Assembly: GCA_964366455.1 (NCBI GenBank)
Contig: CAYISZ010000020.1
Location: forward strand, 1-11,832
Length of the DNA stretch: 11,832 nucleotides
Origin: CAZLQR01 sp964366455
GTDB lineage: Bacteria > Patescibacteriota > Microgenomatia > UBA1406 > GWC2-37-13
Reading direction: 5' to 3'
A program made the translations under genes and the position numbers. Position 1 is the stretch's first letter; every line of letters begins with the position of its first letter. Below are positions 1-6,368 of the stretch, one piece after another. Under the pieces are notes generated by a model. The model saw nothing but the letters and a program-made list of their open reading frames with translations, ran no database searches and was not told the DNA's origin.

Positions 1-4
1 TAAG

Positions 5-13
5 TTATCCACA
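5..13 (+). promoter_or_regulatory. Consensus DnaA box upstream of dnaA
   Basis: TTATCCACA matches the DnaA box consensus TTATNCACA exactly and ends 6 nt before the dnaA start codon. It could bind initiator at the origin and/or autoregulate dnaA. The window begins here, so further boxes upstream cannot be seen. Confidence 0.8.
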
Positions 14-19
14 TATACA

Positions 20-1360
20 ATGTCTGAGGCTGAATGGAACCAATTTTTACTCTCTCTGATCGAGGGACCGGACAAAAATCCGGTTTTATTTTCAATTTTG
101 AAGCAAGTTTCGTTACTTTCGGTAAGTGAGGGTTCGGTTGTGCTATCTACCGATAGTCCAGGGTTTTTCACCTTTATTAAGAAGCGCATTCCTGAGATTG
201 AAGAGCGCCTGTCTATCTTTGCTAAAAAAACCTTAAAAATAGAGGTTATAGTCTCTGACCAGCCTCGTCAACAGAGGCCCTTGGATGCGCCCCTCCTATC
301 TTTTGAGCCCTCTCAGGAGGATATTTATCGCAAGGCCGGACTTAACGGCAAATACTCTTTCGACAACTTCGCTGTCTCTGGCTCAAATCAGGTTGCCTAC
401 GCAGCTTCGCAAGCAGTCGCGGACAACCTATCTAAGGCTTATAATCCGCTTTTCTTGTATGGAGGCGTGGGGGTGGGTAAAACCCACCTTGCCCAGGCTG
501 TGGCAAGCAAGATACTAGAGGAAAATCCTCAAAAAAGAGTGTTTTTTAGTCCTGGGGAGCAGTTCACAAATGAGCTAATTGAGGCTATTTTTGAGAAAAA
601 CACCATGAAATTTAGGAAAAAATACAGGCACTTAAATCTTTTGATTGTGGACGACATTCAGTTTATTGCCGGTAAAAACACCGTGCAGGAAGAGTTTTTT
701 CACACATTTAACTCGATTGTTTCAGGTGGTGGTCAGGTAATATTCACCTCAGACAGACACCCTAGAGAGATTAAAAATCTTGAAGATCGACTAGCTTCGC
801 GTTTTTCTGGTGGGCTTACGGTTGATGTACAGCCTCCAGACTTCGAGTTAAGAACCGCCATCCTACTAATTAAGGCTAAGGAAAAGAATATCGATTTGGG
901 AATCGATCTAGCTAAGTTAGTGGCCGAACAGGTGTCCGACTCAAGGTCTTTGGAAGGGACTCTTCTTTCGCTTCAAGCTAGGGTTTTGGGAAGAGGGGAT
1001 GAGACGATTACCTTAAATGTTGTGGAGTCTTTTTTTCACACCGAGAGCGAGACACGCCCAAAGATTAGAATTACCCCACACGACATACTTAATGTGGTTT
1101 GCTCATATTACAACGTTAGACAGTCACAATTAAAGAGCCCTGTTCGTTCCGAGTCTTTGTCTTTACCGCGTCAGGTAGCGATGTTTTTGTTAAGAAGGGA
1201 GCTAAACATGAAGCACCAGGAGATTGCCAATCTTTTAAAGAGGAAAGACCACACAACGATTATGCATGGTGTTGAAAAAATAAATAAATTATTAGTTAAG
1301 GATGAGTTTTTTAAAAAAGAGATTGATAGGATAATCCAAACGCTAAACCTCTCCACATAG
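20..1360 (+). CDS. dnaA: Chromosomal replication initiator protein DnaA
   Basis: DnaA is the AAA+ ATPase that binds DnaA boxes, melts the origin and recruits the replicative helicase. At 446 residues it has the usual family length. Visible parts in order: a helical domain I (about 1-85), a short linker, and an AAA+ core with Walker A GGVGVGKT (148-155), Walker B IVDD with D211/D212, and the ERLxSRFxxGL-type motif here reading DRLASRFSGGL. The C-terminal helix-turn-helix domain IV (about 352-446) carries the DnaA-box recognition signature RKDHTT (408-413). The ATG at 20 gives the normal MSxxEWNxFL-like N-terminus. No Shine-Dalgarno sequence is evident. A perfect DnaA box sits immediately upstream and dnaN follows, the usual bacterial origin arrangement. 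Identification is certain from the sequence. Confidence 0.99.
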   Translation: MSEAEWNQFLLSLIEGPDKNPVLFSILKQVSLLSVSEGSVVLSTDSPGFFTFIKKRIPEIEERLSIFAKKTLKIEVIVSDQPRQQRPLDAPLLSFEPSQEDIYRKAGLNGKYSFDNFAVSGSNQVAYAASQAVADNLSKAYNPLFLYGGVGVGKTHLAQAVASKILEENPQKRVFFSPGEQFTNELIEAIFEKNTMKFRKKYRHLNLLIVDDIQFIAGKNTVQEEFFHTFNSIVSGGGQVIFTSDRHPREIKNLEDRLASRFSGGLTVDVQPPDFELRTAILLIKAKEKNIDLGIDLAKLVAEQVSDSRSLEGTLLSLQARVLGRGDETITLNVVESFFHTESETRPKIRITPHDILNVVCSYYNVRQSQLKSPVRSESLSLPRQVAMFLLRRELNMKHQEIANLLKRKDHTTIMHGVEKINKLLVKDEFFKKEIDRIIQTLNLST

Positions 1361-1467
1361 ATTGCACAGTCTGTCTACGTGATAAAAGTGGTTGTTTGTC
1401 TTGTCTTGAAAATGAGAAACGTTTTTTATACACTTATCCCCACGTACTACTACTACGAAGTATATAT
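1361..1467. other. dnaA-dnaN intergenic region, candidate origin segment
   Basis: This 107-bp gap contains two abutting DnaA-box-like 9-mers, TTATACACT (1426-1434) and TTATCCCCA (1434-1442). Each differs by one base from TTATNCACA. They are followed by the AT-rich run TATATATAT directly before dnaN. A further near-match, ATATCCACA, lies inside dnaN at 1513-1521. Together with the perfect box at 5-13 this suggests an origin spread around dnaA. The boxes are seen; the origin role is inferred. Confidence 0.5.
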
Positions 1468-2571
1468 ATGAAAATTATCTTAGACAAGGAACAGCTCCTA
1501 GAAGCAGTGCAGATATCCACAAGATTCACGTCTAAACGGCTTTCAGCTATTCAGTCTTTACAAGGCGCTTTGTTTACTATCGATGGTGGGAAGCTAACCT
1601 TGTTCGCAACAGATCTTAACACCAACTTTAGCGCGGTAGTAAAGTTAAAGAACGTTGTCAAAGAGAATGCGTCGTTCGTCACCGACCCCAAAAAACTCGC
1701 TGAGTTTCTCGCCCTGCTTTCACCAGGTGATGTAGTGCTCGAGATGGAAGACAAGAAAATAGTTGTACAAAAGGAAAAAAACAAAGGAAGCTTCGGCATT
1801 ATGGAAAGCGCCGATTTTCCACTTCCACCAAAACTCTCAGAGCAACCAATAGTTCTAAAAGGAAGCCAGTTTAAAAAAACCTTACCATACGTTCTATTTG
1901 CGGCTTCAAAAGACGAAGCAAGGCCAGCGCTGTCGGGAGTTAACTTTGTATCTAGTGATGGGGAGCTAATAACCGTAGCTACAGATGGTTTCAGGCTATC
2001 TTTATTAAAAGAAAAAAACACACAAAAAATTCCATCAATGTTGGTTCCACGAGCATTTTTTGAAGAGGTCTTGAACGGTTTAAAGGACGAGGAGTCTATC
2101 AGCTTCACAACGTCTGAAAAGGACAAGATGGTGGCATTCTCAACCCCAACTAAGCAGTACTTTAGTAGAGTAATTGAAGGAACATTTCCTCCGTTTGAAA
2201 AAGTAATACCTACGGAGAAAAAACAAACCATCGTCACCGACCGCGAAGAGCTGTTGAGGAATACCAAGATAGCTTCTTTATTCGCCCGTGAGCAGTCAAA
2301 TATAGTGATTCTGAAGGGTGAGAAGGGCGTTGTTCAGATTCGTCCCAAAATGGACAACAGCGAGGAGAACACCTCAACTCAGGACGCTGAAACCGAAGGG
2401 GATGCAATTCAGGTAGCGTTTAACGCAAGATTCTTATTAGATTTCTTACAGAATGTTTCGGGAAAGAAGATAACTATTGAGCTGCTAAGATCGGATGCCC
2501 CAACAGTATTTAAGACAGACAACCAAAAAAACTTCATCCACATTATTATGCCAGTGCGTATACAATCCTAA
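1468..2571 (+). CDS. dnaN: DNA polymerase III beta subunit (sliding clamp)
   Basis: The beta clamp is a ring-shaped dimer that encircles DNA and tethers DNA polymerase III and other clamp-binding proteins. From ATG 1468 the product is 367 residues, the standard length, beginning MKIILDKEQLLEAV. It divides into three similar clamp domains of about 120 residues and ends in HIIMPVRIQS, equivalent to the usual C-terminal MPMRL. The frame is open back to a TTG at 1396, but that adds 24 residues absent from normal clamps and covers the DnaA-box-like sites, so ATG 1468 is preferred. An acidic, Glu/Thr-rich insertion (around ENTSTQDAETEGDA) lies in domain III. The gene sits directly downstream of dnaA and converges with a recombinase gene across a repeat. 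Confidence 0.98.
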   Translation: MKIILDKEQLLEAVQISTRFTSKRLSAIQSLQGALFTIDGGKLTLFATDLNTNFSAVVKLKNVVKENASFVTDPKKLAEFLALLSPGDVVLEMEDKKIVVQKEKNKGSFGIMESADFPLPPKLSEQPIVLKGSQFKKTLPYVLFAASKDEARPALSGVNFVSSDGELITVATDGFRLSLLKEKNTQKIPSMLVPRAFFEEVLNGLKDEESISFTTSEKDKMVAFSTPTKQYFSRVIEGTFPPFEKVIPTEKKQTIVTDREELLRNTKIASLFAREQSNIVILKGEKGVVQIRPKMDNSEENTSTQDAETEGDAIQVAFNARFLLDFLQNVSGKKITIELLRSDAPTVFKTDNQKNFIHIIMPVRIQS

Positions 2572-2573
2572 AA

Positions 2574-2657
2574 CGTAGAGCATAGAACTTTCAACATTTT
2601 TGCGTGCTTGAAGCGCTACACTACAAGTTCTACGCTTCAAGGTTTAAAGTTCTTCAA
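2574..2657. repeat. Heptad-periodic inverted repeat element (copy A), possible bidirectional terminator
   Basis: Between the convergent dnaN and xer genes. The left arm reads as consecutive 7-mers CGTAGAG, CATAGAA, CTTTCAA (2574-2594). The right arm reads CTACAAG, TTCTACG, CTTCAAG, GTTTAAA (from 2621), and its words are partly reverse complements of left-arm words. A perfect 9-bp inverted repeat, CTTGAAGCG (2607-2615) and CGCTTCAAG (2633-2641), brackets a 17-nt loop and could end transcription from both sides. The right end runs into the last codons of xer. A related copy lies at 11690-11766. Confidence 0.55.
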
Positions 2658-3510
2658 TCTTATCTTTCTTTGCAGGAGAGTCTTTTACCAAGCTTAAGAA
2701 GCGCTCGGTTGAAGAAAGGCGTTTGTGGCCAACAATTTTTGCGATATAGTCTATGGAGTACCCTGCCATCAACTGATGGGCGATAAATGTGTTTCTAAAA
2801 TCATTGATGGTTGCGTTCTCAATCCCCACCTCTTTAAAGCAACGCATAATTATCTGTCTAACATTTCGAATCAAAAGACCCTTACCTGTTCTTGTTACAA
2901 ACAGCAATTCCTCTTCTGAAGATTGTGGCCCTCTAACAGCTAGATAGTCCATAACAGCTTTTTTAACAGATGGGTTTAGCGGGACTTCTCGACCCACACT
3001 TTTTCCATAGCCACGAACCACTAAAACTGAGTCCTTAACATCTGAGATATAAATATTGGTTAGTTCCCCAATTCTTACACCGGTTTGTAGCAAAATCTCG
3101 ACAATAGCATAGGTTCGCGGATCTTCCTTAGAAACGTCACGAATTGCTCGATACTCTAATTTGCTAAAGATGCGAGGAGGTGTCTGAATGTATTTTGGAT
3201 GAGAGACATCAAGAGAAGGATTTTGTTCAATTATGTTTGAGTTTTTAAGATGTCGGAAGAAGGTTCGAATTGAGTTGAGCTTTCTTGAGGCCGATTTTTT
3301 TGTGTAGTTTTCGGTTATAAGTTTTGTAATGAAGCCCTCAATCTCAGGTTTCTTGACATCTCGAATATCATTAATTTCGCGCGAAGATAGGTAGCCTATA
3401 AACTGCTCAAGATCCTTCTTGTAGGCGACGATTGTGAAGCCTGACTTGCCTTGAGATTGTAGCTGTGCCGTGAATTTTTCAATCAGGGCTGGGAACACAT
3501 ATCCATCCAT
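2644..3510 (-). CDS. Xer-like tyrosine recombinase family protein lacking the catalytic tyrosine
   Basis: This 288-residue protein has the XerC/XerD layout. An N-terminal SAM-like core-binding domain (about 5-100) is followed by a catalytic domain (about 115-280). Active family members resolve chromosome dimers or integrate DNA through a tyrosine nucleophile. Here the first Arg (R146 in TGVRIGEL), the beta-hairpin Lys (K170), the second Arg (R239) and the GH histidine (H262) are present. The His of HxxR is Asn (N236 in NDFR), and the tyrosine position in GHKRLSSTERF is Phe271 (codon TTC, bases 2698-2700). As read, it should bind DNA but not form the covalent intermediate. It may be a structural or regulatory derivative, a partner of another recombinase, or affected by a single-base error (TAC to TTC). 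It starts at ATG 3510 behind its own promoter and converges with dnaN. Confidence 0.88.
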   Translation of the reverse strand: MDGYVFPALIEKFTAQLQSQGKSGFTIVAYKKDLEQFIGYLSSREINDIRDVKKPEIEGFITKLITENYTKKSASRKLNSIRTFFRHLKNSNIIEQNPSLDVSHPKYIQTPPRIFSKLEYRAIRDVSKEDPRTYAIVEILLQTGVRIGELTNIYISDVKDSVLVVRGYGKSVGREVPLNPSVKKAVMDYLAVRGPQSSEEELLFVTRTGKGLLIRNVRQIIMRCFKEVGIENATINDFRNTFIAHQLMAGYSIDYIAKIVGHKRLSSTERFLSLVKDSPAKKDKIEEL

Positions 3511-3520
3511 ATTAGCCTAT

Positions 3521-3549
3521 AATATATCATACCGATGGCTAAATTTCAA
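3521..3549 (-). promoter_or_regulatory. Promoter of the xer-like gene
   Basis: On the minus strand TTGAAA (3549-3544) and TATATT (3526-3521) are 17 bp apart, with an extended TGA just before the -10. The predicted start site is only about 3 nt before ATG 3510, so the mRNA would be nearly leaderless. Seen by eye; not tested. Confidence 0.55.
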
Positions 3550-3556
3550 TAGCTCT

Positions 3557-3596
3557 TAGTGGTCCTTTGTATATCCCACTACCTAATGTTATAGGT
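3557..3596. promoter_or_regulatory. Two small inverted repeats in the xer/S1 divergent region
   Basis: TAGTGG (3557-3562) pairs with CCACTA (3576-3581) across 13 nt. ACCTA (3581-3585) pairs with TAGGT (3592-3596) across 6 nt. They lie between the two divergent promoters and could be an operator or a leader structure. The stems are short, so chance is possible. Confidence 0.25.
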
Positions 3597-3602
3597 ATAT
3601 TC

Positions 3603-3631
3603 TTGTTTTTTCGCTGCTCGTCTGGTATAGT
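3603..3631 (+). promoter_or_regulatory. Promoter of the S1 gene
   Basis: TTGTTT (3603-3608), a 17-bp spacer and TATAGT (3626-3631), with TG one base before the -10 (extended -10). The expected start near 3638 leaves a leader of about 24 nt that contains the ribosome binding site. Confidence 0.55.
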
Positions 3632-3644
3632 TGAATGAGAAATT

Positions 3645-3649
3645 GGAGG
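3645..3649 (+). promoter_or_regulatory. Shine-Dalgarno GGAGG before the S1 gene
   Basis: GGAGG ends 12 nt before ATG 3662. It is notable because most genes in this window show no such site; it supports the chosen start. Confidence 0.6.
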
Positions 3650-3661
3650 TCTACATACTAA

Positions 3662-4738
3662 ATGGCTAAATCACAAACGAAAATAAGTGGCGTCAACCCA
3701 ATGGAGCTACTTCTTCAAAATCAAAAAGTCCCAAACATAAAAAAAGGCCAGGAAATCAACGCCAAGATAGTTTCTATAACTAAAAAGGGAACACTCTTTA
3801 ATATTGGTTCAAAGGCAAATGCAGTACTGGGCGAGAAGGAGATAAAAGAAATTTTTCTTTATCAGAGCCACCTAAAACCAGGAGATACCGTAAAGGTAAG
3901 AATTATCTCTGAGGAATCGCGCGATGGAAACCCAGTGGTCTCAATGCGCAACTTCTTTGAAAGAGGTAAATGGGACGTCCTTCTTAAGAAAAAGGAAACC
4001 GAGGAAGACGTTGAGGTTATGTGTGGAGAGTTTGGCAAGGGCGGAGTCTTTATTGAGTTCATGGGAATTCGCGGAGTCATTCCAAAAATTCAACTCACAC
4101 AAGACTTCTTAGCTCATCCTGAGAAGCTAGTTGGGCAAAGAATTAAGGCTAGAGTTCTTGAGGTCGATCAGGAGAAGAATCGTTTGGTTGTGTCTCAAAA
4201 AGCGACCGTAATGAACATTTCCCAAAAAGATCTTAGAAAGAAGTTCGACAAGATTAAGGTTGGAGACAAAAAGAAAGCAAAAGTACTTGGAGCTTCTGAG
4301 TTTGGAATTTTCTGTGAGATTGATGGAGTCGAGGGACTAATTCACATCTCAGAAATTTCATGGGAAAAGGTCCGTGACGTTTCACACTTAGTTAAGGTTG
4401 GAGACGATATCGACGTAGTTATAGTTGAGAAAAATGACGCAGATCTTAAGTTGAATCTATCGATGAAGAGACTTCTACACGACCCATGGGAAGACATTGA
4501 AAAGAGGTATCCAAAAGATAAAGAAGTTGAAGGTGAGGTCGTCAGAAAAGAGAAATATGGATACTTTGTAAGACTAGAACCAGGAATCGAAGGTTTGATT
4601 CATGAGAGCAAACTTACCGGAACCGAAAAGATTGAGATTGGTAAAAAAATTAAGGCATTCATCGAACGTGTTAACAAGGCTTCCAGAAGACTCAGCCTCA
4701 TCCTTCCTCAGACAGAAAAACCTGTCATGTACCGATAA
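3662..4738 (+). CDS. rpsA: 30S ribosomal protein S1-like protein with four S1 domains
   Basis: S1 is the ribosome-associated RNA-binding protein that helps load mRNA on the 30S subunit. The 358-residue product contains four OB-fold S1 repeats, at about 26-95, 110-185, 199-270 and 285-350. Each shows the family pattern of a G-x-V/I opening strand, a GxF/GxFIE centre and a GLIH/GVIP strand, for example GIFCEIDGVEGLIHISE and GYFVRLEPGIEGLIHESKL. E. coli S1 has six domains, but four-domain forms are common in other phyla. There are no extra catalytic domains, so IspH- or PNPase-type fusions are excluded. It has its own promoter and a GGAGG site, and a terminator-like hairpin follows. It could be named a generic S1 RNA-binding protein, but length and architecture favour ribosomal S1. 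Confidence 0.92.
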   Translation: MAKSQTKISGVNPMELLLQNQKVPNIKKGQEINAKIVSITKKGTLFNIGSKANAVLGEKEIKEIFLYQSHLKPGDTVKVRIISEESRDGNPVVSMRNFFERGKWDVLLKKKETEEDVEVMCGEFGKGGVFIEFMGIRGVIPKIQLTQDFLAHPEKLVGQRIKARVLEVDQEKNRLVVSQKATVMNISQKDLRKKFDKIKVGDKKKAKVLGASEFGIFCEIDGVEGLIHISEISWEKVRDVSHLVKVGDDIDVVIVEKNDADLKLNLSMKRLLHDPWEDIEKRYPKDKEVEGEVVRKEKYGYFVRLEPGIEGLIHESKLTGTEKIEIGKKIKAFIERVNKASRRLSLILPQTEKPVMYR

Positions 4739-4762
4739 AGTCATTAATTCTTTAATTCTTCA

Positions 4763-4798
4763 GTTAACGAGTCCTTCGGTCGAGTTAACGAGTTTTTT
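4763..4798 (+). terminator. Probable terminator after the S1 gene
   Basis: The self-complementary word GTTAAC at 4763-4768 can pair with GTTAAC at 4784-4789. An imperfect inner stem (G and CC against GG and C around TTC) closes the hairpin. A run of six T follows at 4793-4798. The stem is imperfect, so an intrinsic terminator is likely but not certain. Confidence 0.45.
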
Positions 4799-4822
4799 CA
4801 ATCCTGAAACACAAACAAACAC

Positions 4823-4854
4823 GTTAACGCGTTAACCCGCTAACACATTAATTG
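4823..4854. repeat. Degenerate 8-bp tandem array with a 14-bp perfect palindrome
   Basis: Four consecutive 8-mers read GTTAACGC, GTTAACCC, GCTAACAC, ATTAATTG. The first two create the perfect palindrome GTTAACGCGTTAAC (4823-4836). Two more GTTAACGAGT words lie upstream at 4763 and 4784. The array ends 15 bp before the -10 of the prgI operon, so it could be a regulator site, or just a member of a dispersed GTTAAC word family. Confidence 0.5.
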
Positions 4855-4875
4855 TTGGTCGGGAGTTGCTATACT
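4848..4875 (+). promoter_or_regulatory. Promoter of the prgI operon, likely leaderless
   Basis: Extended -10 TGCTATACT (TATACT at 4870-4875), with a weak -35 TTAATT (4848-4853) 16 bp upstream. The ATG at 4883 lies 7 nt after the -10, where transcription should start. No Shine-Dalgarno sequence is present. Confidence 0.6.
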
Positions 4876-4882
4876 AAATTAC

Positions 4883-5701
4883 ATGGAACAGCATCCTCTT
4901 CCACGCCAAATTACGAGCTTTGAATTTAAGCTAGTCGGGTTCATGACCCTACATCAGTTTATTTATCTTTTAATATTTATTCCGACTGGGTTTGCGGTCT
5001 ATAAAATAATTCCGATCCCATTTTTAAATGTATTATTTGGATTCATTATTGCCTCGATTGGGCTTCTGCTCGCATTCTTGCCCGTTAACGACCGACCATT
5101 AGACGTATTTTTAAAAAATCTTTACAAAAGACTAACCTCTCCAACGCAATATCTATATAACAAAACAAATCAATCGGCAACGATCGCAAATATTAACCAA
5201 CCCATTCCCGACTCACTCAAAACCAAGGAGCATCTTGATTCGCAGGAAAAACTTACCAAATATCTTCAGTCAAAAAAACCAGAAACTACAACGGACCAAC
5301 TAATAACACGAACTTCAGCGAGCGTCAAAGCCGCCTTGGGAGAACCTGTTGCTGAGGTTGCTGCCACAAAACTCCCCACTAAGGTCGTGGAAAAAATAAT
5401 GAAACAAACCAAAACAGCAACGGACGAACATCAGCCATTTTTCATCGGCGTTGTAAAAAACAACAAAGAAAAACCATTGCCCGAAATATTGGTTTACGTT
5501 AAGGATGAAAGCAATAACCCAATACGCCTTTTGAAGACGAATCCACACGGTGTTTTTGCCACTTACAGCTCTCTGCCACAGGGAGAGTATTTGATGGAGG
5601 CTAAGGACCCAAGGGGTTCTTACCTTTTTGATACAATGAAAATACGTCTTGGTGACTCAAACCCCACGCCTTTTACGATGATGTCGAAAGGATTGTTATG
5701 A
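4883..5701 (+). CDS. prgI: PrgI family protein with a C-terminal beta-sandwich-like domain
   Basis: PrgI-family proteins are small inner-membrane components of type IV secretion/conjugation systems, encoded next to the VirB4-type ATPase. The N-terminus shows the family pattern: a short polar strand, then MTLHQFIYLLIFIP leading into membrane segments at about 24-43 and 46-66, and the conserved RPLDVFLKNLYKRL-type stretch after them (71-84). A polar, Thr/Lys-rich linker (about 90-185) follows. Residues 186-272 look like a carboxypeptidase-regulatory / CNA-B-type beta sandwich, with FFIGVVKNN, an ILVYVKDE strand and the turn LPQGEYLMEAKDP. Most PrgI proteins are only about 100-130 residues, so this C-terminal extension is unusual. 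First gene of a three-gene operon; its TGA overlaps the next ATG as ATGA. The fold of the extension is inferred from pattern only. Confidence 0.82.
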   Translation: MEQHPLPRQITSFEFKLVGFMTLHQFIYLLIFIPTGFAVYKIIPIPFLNVLFGFIIASIGLLLAFLPVNDRPLDVFLKNLYKRLTSPTQYLYNKTNQSATIANINQPIPDSLKTKEHLDSQEKLTKYLQSKKPETTTDQLITRTSASVKAALGEPVAEVAATKLPTKVVEKIMKQTKTATDEHQPFFIGVVKNNKEKPLPEILVYVKDESNNPIRLLKTNPHGVFATYSSLPQGEYLMEAKDPRGSYLFDTMKIRLGDSNPTPFTMMSKGLL

Positions 5702-6366
5702 AAAAACCAACTACAAAGCAGTCGCCAATCAAGGCGACAACACAGTCATTTATTGAGATTGAAGAAATTCAAGACGATATTGTATTGATGAGAGATTTTT
5801 CCGCCGTAACCGTTCTTGAAGTGGGCGCGGTTAATTTCTGGCTCTTGTCCGAAGACGAGCAGACTTCCATAATCCAGTCCTATGCTAATCTGCTCAACTC
5901 ACTATCCTTTCCTGTTCAGATTCTGATTGTGTCTAAAAAGATGGACATCTCATCGTACTTGGAGCACATCGATCTCAAGTTAAAAGCACAGTCAGATCCC
6001 GCACTACAGCAAAGACTAACAAAGTATCGAGACTATATAAAAAGCACCGTTAAAAAAACATCTGTTCTTGAAAAAAGATTTTTCTTTGTGATTCCATTTA
6101 GCCCGCTAGAGATGGGAGTAAGTGGGGCAAACACGCGAGGGCTTAAAAAAGACTACGTAATTACACGTGCAAAAACAGCCCTTTACCCCAAACGCGACAA
6201 TATGGTTAGACTGCTTTCTAAGATTGGGCTTAAAGCGACACCAGTCTTTAAGCAAGGCTTAACAGAAATTTACTACAACCTATATAACAGTTCATCAAAC
6301 GGTAAGCGACTTGGTGGCGTCGACAACTACACAGAGACGATATTAACAACATCACCGAAAAAATAA
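5698..6366 (+). CDS. TraC/VirB4 N-terminal-like protein of the type IV secretion operon
   Basis: A 222-residue soluble protein with no signal peptide or membrane segment. Its central part (about 18-100: SFIEIEEIQDDIVLMRDF, then the VLEVGAVNFWLLSEDEQ stretch and FPVQILIVSKKMDI) resembles the N-terminal domain of TraC/VirB4 ATPases, as seen in stand-alone TraC-like proteins of CPR genomes. It has no Walker motifs, so it cannot be the motor itself. It overlaps prgI by 4 nt (ATGA) and stops 2 nt before virB4, so the three products are probably made in fixed ratio and form one complex at the membrane. A stand-alone N-terminal module assisting the ATPase is the best reading; the exact role is unknown. 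Confidence 0.68.
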   Translation: MKKPTTKQSPIKATTQSFIEIEEIQDDIVLMRDFSAVTVLEVGAVNFWLLSEDEQTSIIQSYANLLNSLSFPVQILIVSKKMDISSYLEHIDLKLKAQSDPALQQRLTKYRDYIKSTVKKTSVLEKRFFFVIPFSPLEMGVSGANTRGLKKDYVITRAKTALYPKRDNMVRLLSKIGLKATPVFKQGLTEIYYNLYNSSSNGKRLGGVDNYTETILTTSPKK

Positions 6367-6368
6367 CT

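Noticed and set aside
1396..1467. N-terminal extension of DnaN from TTG 1396
   Set aside because: It adds 24 residues not found in clamps and covers DnaA-box-like sequence; ATG 1468 gives the standard N-terminus and length.
1551..2267. Long antisense open frame inside dnaN
   Set aside because: Serine-rich, low-complexity shadow of the dnaN codons with no independent start signal or family resemblance.
5699..5701. UGA recoded as glycine (code 25)
   Set aside because: TGA ends prgI exactly at the ATGA overlap with the next gene, and read-through would run out of frame over a good coding sequence.
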